DNA of 64,000 nt from Meconema thalassinum (Eukaryota; Arthropoda; Insecta; Orthoptera; Tettigoniidae), in the NCBI GenBank assembly GCA_946902985.2, contig OX336391.1, forward strand, positions 147,005,074-147,069,073, read 5' to 3'. The notes below the pieces were generated by a model. The model saw only the letters and a list, made by a program, of their open reading frames with translations, did not search any database and was not told the origin of the DNA. Positions 52,442 through 61,669 of the stretch are shown here, piece after piece (the stretch's first letter is position 1; each line of letters opens with the position of its first letter). The translations under genes and the position numbers were made by a program.

Positions 52442-52972
52442 ACAAGATGTTCAGTAAAGAACATAGGCCTATAGCCTACTTTCTCCTAAATGCATGGGTA
52501 TTGTTATAACTCTTTGTCCTTTTCAAGGAGTATAATTGAATGTTGGTTGTAGTTGCATGTTGAAATACAACGTGCTATAGGGATATTAAACATGAATGTG
52601 ATATGCCCTTTGCTAGTGCTACCTCTGTACAAAATTTCATTCAATTCGGTTTCACCGTGTTTGAATTGATATGGTGAATCAATTTGCACACATACATGGC
52701 CGCTATCTGCAAACTATTGGGCCGATGACCTTGTCGTTTGGTCAAAATATGCTTATTACAAAAAGGTATATTGTTGCAAAATGTAGTAGAGATCAGATTA
52801 TTAGGTTGGTCGTAATTTGAATTAAGCTTTTAACATTTGGGTGGCCGCCATTACGTTTCCGTATAGATGGCGGCGATATAAAACATGACACAGAGGTGCC
52901 CTTTCCTTTCGTTGAATTCGGTTTCACCGTGTTCGAATTGATAGGGGGGGACAGACATTCAGAGTACACACA

Positions 52973-53012
<40 letters not shown>

Positions 53013-53104
53013 GACTCACACACACACAGACAGACACACAGTATTTCGACCTGTGTTGATCTCATAAGTCTACTTTCATTTTTGCAAAAATCGAAAGTAG
53101 GCTA
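52442..53104 (+). mobile_element. Tandem-unit element 4 (variant II, short)
   Basis: Same 5' end as 42017 (AACAAGATGTTCAGTAAAGAAC, then TAGCCTACTTTCTCC at about 52472), about two units including ATGGCGGCGATATAAAAC at about 52868, then the G run, a CA array (52970-53040) and the closing hairpin to GTAGGCTAA. It has fewer units than the 42-kb copy, so unit number varies. Confidence 0.75.
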
Positions 53105-53645
53105 AAAACCTCCGTATCTCGGTGGCCATCTGCTTGATTTGAAATTAATTTCATCTGATCTGTAGTAACGATGACTGGCCACTAGAATGCGCCATAAACT
53201 CATTTATGAAAAAATTGATTTACCCCGTTCTTTCCGTGGGGTCTTCAATTGTAATGGGTGTTTCCGTAATCCAGAAAAAAAAAAGATTAGAGAAAACCCC
53301 ATTACAATTTGGGTACAAAATGGCTCCCAACACGACAATGCATGACGAGATAAATAAATCATTGGAAAATTTAATAAGCCCGATTTGTGCACTAAAGTTA
53401 AGAAGACCGATGTAATTTATGATTCCTTGATGATTAATGAGAAGTGATACCATCTCAATCAGATAGGACTTGCCACGACCTGTTGCACAGCCGCACTATG
53501 GAAGTTAACATTCGGACTGTGGTTGCTTCATCACCACAAGGGCACTGTGGTGTAGCCTACTATGCAATAAATGTCCACATTAATGGCTCCTAGGCTTTGC
53601 CATTTACTTTCCTCAGGGTAGGCCGAGTAGGCAAAGCCTATCTGG
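53105..53645. other. Unassigned, with two small inverted repeats
   Basis: AATTGTAATGGG (about 53248) pairs with CCCCATTACAATT (about 53297). AGGCTTTGCC (about 53592) pairs with GGCAAAGCCT (about 53630). No gene is recognised. Confidence 0.45.
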
Positions 53646-55399
53646 ACAAGTAGTTCCGTGAAGAACTAAACAGCCTATTTTCAAATATCCTACGTATGTT
53701 AGTTGCCTCTATCAACATAAAAAAATCAGTCTGATTGCTGTAATAGATTCGTAGATATTGAGAACGGTCTAAATATTTCGGAAGGTTAGGCCATAGAGTT
53801 ATGTACTAGTACATGAAGATTATTGCGTAGGTGTATTATTCAAACTTCAATCGCATGATTAGGACACATGAAATAAGAACGAGATTTTAAAATGTTGCAC
53901 AGCCTCCATACTGTGGTTATAAAAACAATTGAAATAAACAATATGCCAGTGGATTAAAATTTGTATGAACATTCACTGTTGCAATTCTCACTGCGCTCAG
54001 ATGGTTAAATCGCGACAAACGTACATTTCAATATTCAAATTTTGCGTCGCCGCCATATTGGATTGGTGCTTACCAGGATGTTGAAAGTCCCATACGTAAA
54101 CTTATGTTCATAGCCTTTATCAACGTACACAATTTCAGTTTGATTGCTTTCATAGATTAGTAGATACTGAAAACCGTCTAAATATTTACGATGGTGACCA
54201 TGTTTTTTTTTAAATATATGTAGACCATAAAGTTATGTACTGTTAAATGACGATTATCGCATAGGTTCATTATTCAATCGTTCTCTTTGATCGCATGCTT
54301 ACTACACAAGAAATAAAAACTTAATTTCAATTTGCGCAGCCGCCATCTTGAGGTTATGTGAACAATTGAATTAAATTACATCCCAGTGCATTACAACGTG
54401 TATAAACCTTTACTGTACCATATTTCACTGCGAACCGATGGTTAAATCGCGAAAAAATTATATTAAAATATTTCACTTTCGCTTGGCCGCCATGTTCGTT
54501 TTGTAGTTAACAGGTGTTTGAAAGTCTCATAAGTGTTTTTTTTTTATCTCCGTACAAGGTTTCAGCGTGATATCAGTAATTGTTTCGGAGATATAGAATA
54601 CATGTGAAATATTTCGCACAGCCACCATCATGAGATCATGCAGATAATTGAAGTAAATTAGAAACCAGTGCATTGCAAATTGTTTAAGCATTTGCTGAAC
54701 TAAGTTTCATTGCGTTTGGATGGTTAAATCGCTAGAAAAATCTATATAAAAGTTTCAGTTTCGTTAGGCCGCCATGTTCGTTTTGTAGTTAACAGGTTTT
54801 GGAAAGTTTCATAAGTGTACGTTTTGTAGTGCCCTTTATCATGGTACAAGATTTCAGGGTGATATCAGTAATAGTTTTGGAGATATGAAATGCCGGTGAT
54901 ATATTTCGCATAGCCGCCATCTTGAGGTTATGTAAACAATTGAACTAAATTAGATACCAGTGCATTACAATGTGTATAAGCATTTGCTGTACCAAGTTGC
55001 ATTGCGTTTAGATGGTTAAATCGCGAGTAAAGTCCATTTAAAATATTCAACTTTGCTTGGCCGCCATGTTCGTGTTGTAGTTAACAGGTCATAGATGAAT
55101 TTCTAGTAGTGCTCTTTATTACCGTACAAAATGTCAGGGTGATTTCAGTAATAGTTTCGGAGATATAGAATGCCGGTGAAATATTTCGCACAGCTGCCAT
55201 GTTGGATTGATGAGACGTAATAAAGCTTGAAGAGTGCGGTCGGCCGAAACACTACTATGAACTTACCGAGTTTCATTGCAATCGCTCCAGCCTTTTAGAA
55301 GTTATTAGGGTGGACACACACATATACACACACATACACACTCACTCATACACAGACACTCGGACAAAAGGTGATAGCATAATGAAAATAGCCTAAAAA
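53646..55399 (+). mobile_element. Tandem-unit element 5 (variant III), full length
   Basis: 5' end ACAAGTAGTTCCGTGAAGAACT (hairpin AGTTC/GAACT), then CAGCCTATTTTC. About five units follow, with CCGCCAT-type sites near 54050, 54340, 54487, 54770, 54915, 55062 and 55195. The 3' end has TTATTAGGGTGGACAC, a CA microsatellite and GAAAATAGCCTAA. It ends at about 55399, and element 6 begins only about 150 bp further on. Confidence 0.7.
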
Positions 55400-56644
55400 C
55401 GGGTCATACTATACTTTCCACTGCTTTTCAAAGTCATCTGCCCGAGATTTCTAAAAATAGTTGATATCTCCCGAACGTGTAATCGGAGAAAATTGTGTGG
55501 TGTTTGAAAAGAATGGGGGTACGCCACTATTCCCGAGATCAAGTCATTTATAGCCTACTTTCAATTTTTTCAAAAATGAAAGTAGACTTATGGGTTCTAT
55601 ACAGGGCAAAAAATTGTGTGGCAGTCTGTGTAGCACGTTGTGTGTATGTGTGTGTGATTTGGTATGCCTGCCCCCCCCCCCCCCCGCCTCCCTCGATGAA
55701 ACCGAATTTAACGACATTTGGTACAGTAGCACTAGCAAAGGGCACCTCAGTGTATTGTTTTATATCACCGCCATCTTGACGGAAACGTAATGTTGGCCAC
55801 CCAAATGTTCAAAGCTTAGATCAAATTACGACTAACCTAATTATCCGATCTCTACCAAATTTTGCAGCAACATACCTTCATGTAGGAATCGTGTTTTGCC
55901 CAAACAACAAGGTCATCAGCTCAATTGTTTGAAGAAGGTGGTCGTGTATGTGTGCAAATCGATCTCCCCTAAAAATTCAAACACAACGAAATCAAATCGA
56001 ACCACATTTGGTACAGAGGTAGCACTAGCAAGGGACAACTCAGTGTCATGTTGTTCATCGCCTCCATCATAACAAAAAAGAACTGGAGCCCTCCGAAATA
56101 TTCTAAGCAAAAATCAAATTACGACTAACCTAATCATCCGATCTCTACCAAAGTTTGCAACAATATACCGTACCTTAATGTGGGAACCGTCTCTCTCCCA
56201 AACTACAAGGTAATCAGCCGAATAGTTTTAAGATGGCGGATGTATGAATCATGCAAGTATTATTGCCTAACCGTAACTTACGATTCAACAAGGCCTGGCT
56301 TTAACAAATACGCTCATCGTACGTAGGGAGGTTTAAACTGTCCTCAAGGAGGTGACTTGTGGGATATTATCATTTTAAAATAGAATATGTAACCGCAGTA
56401 GTGACTAACAGTTCAGGCTGACCGTGCCATATCGTGATTGTCACGTGCCGTCACGTTGGGTCAAAATGGCGGCTATTTGATCGTAAATCCATATATTTCC
56501 GTAACTTCGTAAGTGCTAATAATACATATTTTGTATCAAATGATTTACAGAAACGGCAGAAAACGCTATTAAAATCGTTTATTGCAAGACAAAACAAAAT
56601 ATTATGGAGTTATACTAAACCAGTCGTTAACCAAGTGTTAGTGT

Positions 56645-56870
56645 AGAGCATGTATGGCGTAGTGGTAGCGACCTGGACTCTTAACGTGCCAGTAAATCTA
56701 CTGACACTGCTCCCTCGCATTTGCGCACAGTCGATCGTGCAAACTTGGGAACAGCAAGCGAGAATGTTACCGCTGAGCTACGCAGCCAATCGAGCTTTAA
56801 ATAGAGGTTCAATGTAAAACCGATGTCTACAGGTTCGTGGATCAAATCCCAGCAGGTTACCTTTTTTACT
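56645..56870 (+). repeat. tRNA-Lys-like SINE head or tRNA pseudogene
   Basis: An A-box-like TGGCGTAGTGGTAGCG is followed by CTGGACTCTTAACGTGCCAG, which resembles an anticodon arm with CTT. A B-box-like GGTTCGTGGATCAAATCC lies much later (56830), with TTTTTT at 56864, a Pol III-type terminator. About 120 bp of unrelated DNA separates the two halves; GGCGTAGTGGTAGCG also pairs with CGCTGAGCTACGC near 56773. Confidence 0.45.
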
Positions 56871-57058
56871 TCGTTTTGTTTGTATTTTTGATTTATAACT
56901 ACTCACATGTTATAATATTAAGCATATTATAGTGTGTGTTTGCAATCGAAAATATTACATGTATACTTATAACACCACATATTTCAACACTCAACTACAG
57001 CGATTAAAATTCGTTGTCCTTGATCCGCGGTAGAGTCTATTGTTGTTGTTGATTCTTT

Positions 57059-57120
57059 AGTGGGGCCGATAGCCTAGATGTTAGGCTCCTTAAAACAACA
57101 ATTATCATCATCATCATCAT
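57059..57120 (-). repeat. Fragment of the 60841 repeat family
   Basis: The reverse complement reads ATGATGATGATGATAATTG, TTGTTTTAAGGAGCC, then TAACATCTAGGCTATCGG, matching 60841-60905. Confidence 0.7.
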
Positions 57121-57420
57121 CGATTCTTTAGTGGTTTTACGGCTTCATGGTCTTGTAGCCCCGTTTACTTGGGTATGTGTAGAAGTTGTCTTATAACCTG
57201 TGTCACTGTGATGTCTGTAGGCTTATTAGTGTGTGTATTTTTATACGAGGAAGGATTTGGATAGGAAGCTGTTGTTGTTTCATCTGAGATGCATGGGCAT
57301 CATGGTAATTTAACCCTGTATAGTTGAATGAGTGTTGAATTTTGTCTGATAACCTGTGTTTTTGTGATGGCTGTATTACTGTGTGTATATATAAATCAGG
57401 TGAGGATTCACCTATCAACG
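57121..57420 (-). repeat. Two SINE tail domains in minus sense
   Basis: 57121-57240 and 57300-57390 each read TGTCT(G/T)ATAACCTGTGT, GTGATG(T/G)CTGTA and TGTGTGTAT, the complement of the shared SINE tail. Confidence 0.6.
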
Positions 57421-57689
57421 TGTAATATTCGTGTAGCACGTTGTATTTCAACAAGCTACTACAACCAATATTCAATTATACTCCTTGAAAAGGACAAAGA
57501 GTTATAACAATACCCATGCATTTAGGAGAAAGTAGGCTATATGTTCTTTACTGAACATCATGCAAAACTTAAATATGAGTTATTTAATATCTTTTTAATG
57601 GTTGATGCTCCAAAGGGCACGTGGGGTGATGAGGGGATTTCCCGAGGTGATGAAACATGGCACCTGGATGTCCCATCAGGGTAGCCATA

Positions 57690-57885
57690 CGGTGAGTGTG
57701 AAATCCTCCCAAATTCCCCATTTCCCAAATTTACCAAAATACCCTTAAATTCCCCGAATTTACCCAAATTTCCTATATTATCCCAGATTTTTCCAAAATT
57801 CCCTCATATTCCCCTGAGTTCTCCAAATTCCCCGAAATTCAAAAAAAAGTCCCCCTAATGCCCTCAAATTCCCCCTGATTGGAGT
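57690..57885. repeat. Degenerate AAATTCCCC minisatellite
   Basis: Repeats of roughly 12-14 bp such as CAAATTCCCC, CAAATTTACC and GAAATTC, with many variants. Confidence 0.8.
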
Positions 57886-57933
57886 TATGGATCCCACGCA
57901 GGGTTGCCCAAGCTCATGTAGCTGTATAGACAT

Positions 57934-58266
57934 GTGGATGCTTGTCTTGAGATTGGTAAGCGAGATAGTCATGGAGAAAAAGGGGGTTGGCGGGAAAATA
58001 TGGTATGGAGACTGTACAGACAAGTAGAAACCTGTTGCAAGCCAGCGTATGAGGTCATAGGACGACAGAGAGTGGCAGTCATGATTTATCCAAGCGGCCT
58101 CCTCTGCTTCTACACCTCTCACTTAGAGGTACTTGAGAGCACCATCACTACAGAGTATCCAGCGTTTAGAAAAGACTGTGGGTCTTATGGGCTTTTACTT
58201 TTATCGGAAACCCCCCTCCCCTACACTGGTTTTGTTACCTCAACTTTTATCATGAAGGAACTCTGA
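57934..58266 (+). CDS. Unrecognised open frame, 110 codons
   Basis: ATG-started frame with mixed composition and no motif I recognise. An overlapping minus-strand frame of similar length exists. Could be a repeat ORF remnant or chance. Confidence 0.2.
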   Translation: MDACLEIGKRDSHGEKGGWRENMVWRLYRQVETCCKPAYEVIGRQRVAVMIYPSGLLCFYTSHLEVLESTITTEYPAFRKDCGSYGLLLLSETPLPYTGFVTSTFIMKEL

Positions 58267-58524
58267 ACATATATATTTTTCGTCATAATAGCTTCCTACA
58301 ATTATCTGCCAATTGATTACCTTTGTTATTGCATACAAGTATTGTTTATATTACGTCTTAGTAATTTAAAAATTTTCGAGGTTAGCACGCTGGAAAGAAG
58401 AGCCTCGTTCTGTGTTGCATGCTCGCCCGGAGTGGAGCACAGGCTCAGTTCCGCCGGCAACATACGTACTGAAACACTATCCATCATTGGTGTTATTGTT
58501 GTGTGTCTGTTTTATTTTTTGTTC

Positions 58525-58622
58525 GATCGAATCAGGGCTGCCGACAGTTGGGTTCGAACCCAGTATCTCCCGAATGCAAACTCACAGCTGCGCGCCCCTA
58601 ACCGCACGGCTAACTCACTACA
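58525..58622 (-). repeat. tRNA-like SINE head, family D
   Basis: Minus strand: A box TAGCCGTGCGGTTAGGGGCG, B box GGGTTCGAACCC, then CTGTCGGCAGCCCTG. The body is truncated or replaced after about 58525. Confidence 0.7.
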
Positions 58623-58689
58623 ATATTACAAATATTAATCTAAACAAAACAACAAGAATAAAATTGAAAGAAACTAAATTATAGCCTAA

Positions 58690-59389
58690 CTAATAACAAC
58701 AAAAAAGGTGATGATCAACAGTATTGCTGACGTAAAAATTGTTAACATCGTCAGCATACAGTACATCCGAGAAGGAAGGGTTGTGCTCTTGACATCTGTC
58801 AATCAGTAATGCGTCGTATCACAACGAAATTAATGTCGTTATTGGTTCTCTTCGCGTACTGTATCCTTAATACTGGTCCAATCCGTTAACACCTGCATAA
58901 CTGCTCCTTCATGGGCGTGTTCTATTTCAGGAAGCTGCTCGGTTTGTGTTGTGTGGCTAACTTAAGAAAGCTCAGTACTCGAAGCGGGTGAACATAACGT
59001 ATGACGTCAGCGCTACCTCTGCCTCGAGTTAGCAACACTGTCGCCATAAGGCTCCACATTCTTTTCTAAACGCTGGATGCTCTATAGCACAGCTGAGGGC
59101 ATAGGTGAGATCCAATTTTCGAATTTACTTCAGGATTAAATTAAAATCCAGCATAGGCCTAACCCTTGTGTCCACGATGGAGGCTCATTTACTCATACAG
59201 TCTTACTGAATAAACTGGGCGTTAAACTTTATAACTCTTTCATTGGGGAGTAGTCCCATAATCCTGCAGATCCCGTGATCAGCCTATGGCTGAAATCCGG
59301 GCCTTCAGGTTGGGATATAACAATATTCAGTGAATGCATTGTAAGAGAAGAGCCAATTCTGTGCTATTTCAATCGATTTTCTTTTTAAC
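58690..59389. other. Unassigned stretch
   Basis: No gene, RNA or repeat recognised. Confidence 0.4.
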
Positions 59390-60070
59390 ATCTTGGCTTA
59401 CAGGATTGAGCCGCGTCGCATATCGGTTAATATTTCCCGACGTTTCGGCTGACATTGCAGCAGCCTTAATCATGGGTAGGTACGAGTTGGTGTCCGTACT
59501 CAAACTAACGGTTGTTGCCAGTCAGATGTGCTTGCTTGCCCTGCGTTGACGTCACGCTGCTCGCTGATTGGTCCCCGCCCCTGGCAGTCGCACGCTAGGA
59601 AAACTTTCCAAATGCTGCTAAGTTTGAAACCATCTTCGCGATTGAAATTATTGGGATGCTTCACGACCTCTATTGCCTCTCTAATTAACCTGTTTTTATA
59701 TCCGGGAAGTTTAGCAACAGTTTCGGCCTTATCAAATTCGATGGCATGTCTCGTGACGTCAGCATGTTCAGCTATTGCAGATCTGTAGTTTATCTGTTTT
59801 GCGTCTCGAATGTGCTCTGAAATCCTAATGGTAACGCGTCTTTTTGTTTGCCCTATGTAAACCTGTCCACAGGAGCAAGGCACTTTGTAAACTCCTGCGT
59901 CCTGGTTTGGCAGCATTATCTCGTTTGATTTACGCACGACTTGCGTCAGCTTGTTTATAGGATCCATCACAGTTGTCACATCGTGTTTCTTAAGGCTGCT
60001 GCAATGCCAGCCGAAACGTCGGGAAATAATAACCGATATGCGACGTGGCTCAATCCTGTAAGCCAAGATG
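59390..60070 (-). mobile_element. Penelope-like element, truncated
   Basis: Two ~80-bp inverted arms (59390-59470 and 59991-60070) share CTTGGCTTACAGGATTGAGC, CGTCGCATATCGGTTA and TTTCCCGACGTTTCGGCTG. Between them lies a GIY-YIG ORF on the minus strand. Terminal repeats around a GIY-YIG nuclease, with the ACGTTTCGG phrase, are typical of Penelope-like retroelements. The reverse transcriptase part is missing. Confidence 0.75.
59500..60066 (-). pseudogene. Penelope-like GIY-YIG endonuclease
   Basis: 188 codons. The GIY-YIG domain starts near residue 57 (GVYKVPCSCGQVYIGQT, with Tyr-Ile-Gly and the Cys pair common in this group). An R-I-S-E-H-I segment with the conserved Arg/His follows, and a catalytic-type Glu lies in the RLIREAIEV region. 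The first about 25 residues are translated from the terminal repeat, so the frame is a truncated fusion. It would nick target DNA for target-primed reverse transcription. Confidence 0.8.
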
Positions 60071-60840
60071 ATAAACTAGACACTGGCCGCGAAAGCCTAC
60101 GATCTAGATTTTTCTTTCGTTAAATTTTTAATTTCGATCGTAATAAATAAATTTGAATTCAGGAGAGAAGTAGAAAGTTACATCTCACGTGAGGTAGCTC
60201 AATGTTTGCAGATCTTGGTCGGCCCTGGAAACTGTATAACACAACTCGAACAAACCACTCCACAGGAAACGTGCCTGTATGTTATTTTATTCAGAATGTT
60301 TGCGGTGTTTAGCCGGGTCTAATTTATCTACAGCCCTGAATAGCGAGTGAAGTATACAAAAGTATTGGGAAATATTTTATGAGAATTCGTGGAATTGTTA
60401 TTCTTGGATTGAGAAGGCTAACGGTATGAAACTTGCTTCAGGCGTTGTAATCATTTATGCAGAAATTCTGATGAAATTCGCTACCAGAAGGTAAATGGAG
60501 ACTAATGGGATGTTTGTAGTTGATGAATAAATGCTTTCTTTCTAACCAGCAGTCTGCGGCACTGCCCGGTCAGCATACTGTATGTAATGTTCCATTGAGA
60601 AACTTCGGGAAACTTCAATACACAAACAGAAAACAAATCATGTTTGCCTCTCCTTTGTTCTTGTTGACTTACAAATTCTGAATAATTTTCTTGAATTCTC
60701 AATATACAGGATTGTGCATCAAAACGAGAATAAAATGAAACGCAGTAAATCTTCTAGGGACTGCACAACAGTTGTGGATAAATCCACTACAGGCGAATCA
60801 GTAAATATCTGAGTTGCACTGACACGGTTACCCATAAACA
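60071..60840. other. Unassigned stretch
   Basis: No gene, RNA or repeat recognised. Open frames are 66 codons or fewer. Confidence 0.4.
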
Positions 60841-61600
60841 TGATGATGATGATGATGATAATTGTTGTTTTAAGGGGCCTAACATCTAGGTTATCGGCCC
60901 TTAATAGTTTGGGTGATCGTGAGGATGATAATGAAATGTAAACTATAACTAAAACTAACTACTAACTAATATACTAGAAGAAGAAATGGAAAACAAAATT
61001 AGAATAGGGCAAATAAAGGACAGGAGGAAAAGAAATGCTCTCAACCCTCGAAGAATGCGGATTGAGGGACTTGGAAGGAAGGAGAGCCATGAAAGGCAGA
61101 TAGAAAAGTGAAAGAGGAAAGGGTCCGCCCCAGAGGTAATAGATAAAAGGGGAGAAACCGGACCCACCTCAGGAACTCCTCGGGGTCGCCAACTCCCGAA
61201 CTCACCAGCTGTGAGCCTCTGACGGTGTAGCAATATCTAGGGTGCACCAGAAGTGTTGTGGCTATATACACCCTGCCTCCTTGAGGGCCTTGAGCAGAAG
61301 GCAGGAGATAACAGGAAAAGAAAAAGAAGGCTGACCCCTCGCTGAAGGAGGGTATCAGAAAAGATGAGGCACGGGCCAATTAAGGCGGGAAAGGAAGAGA
61401 CTCCCTAGGCCTTGGATACCCTAATACCGTCGGGGTCGGAAGAGAACAAGAGTTGACCAAGTGAGGTTGACAGTGAAGAAGACGGAGAGGAGCCTGGCAC
61501 AAGTAAGTGGAAGCAATGCCGGACTCAGCTGGGTCCCTGTGGTTGCCAACACACATCCCACTACATGTGAGCCCTTGGGAGGACCCATAAACATATCAGT
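60841..61600 (+). repeat. Dispersed repeat beginning (ATG)n ATAATTGTTGTTTTAAGG
   Basis: Starts with ATGATGATGATG, then TTGTTGTTTTAAGGGGCC, TAACATCTAGGTTATCGG and CCC, matching fragments at 14741 and 57059. Purine-rich body to about 61500. Two overlapping minus frames (92 and 112 codons) are not supported. The 3' boundary is approximate. Confidence 0.5.
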
Positions 61601-61669
61601 TGCGTACACGACCTTGGTGGGCCAATTTTCCCTCTATGTTTTGGAACAGTAGCCCACATGGAGCCTGAG

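Larger units (their letters stand above)
55552..57565 (-). mobile_element. Tandem-unit element 6 (variant II), minus strand, interrupted
   Basis: The 3' end is at 55552 (complement of TAGCCTACTTTC...GAAAGTAG hairpin, CA/CG-run region 55630-55690). Two units follow to about 56240 (CGCCATCTTGACGG and TTTTATATCACC in reverse). The matching 5' end is at 57430-57565 (reverse of AACGTGCTA...TAGCCTACTTTCTCC...GTTCTTTACTGAACATC). The 56250-57430 interval holds other repeats, so the element is split by later insertions or rearranged. Confidence 0.65.

Noticed and set aside
53588..53642. AGGCTTTGCC/GGCAAAGCCT pair as a transposon's terminal repeats
   Set aside because: Only about 30 bp lies between the arms and no target duplication is seen; treated as a small inverted repeat.
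56645..56870. Functional tRNA-Lys gene
   Set aside because: The A-box and B-box halves are more than 150 bp apart and the acceptor stem does not pair; it reads as a SINE head or tRNA pseudogene.
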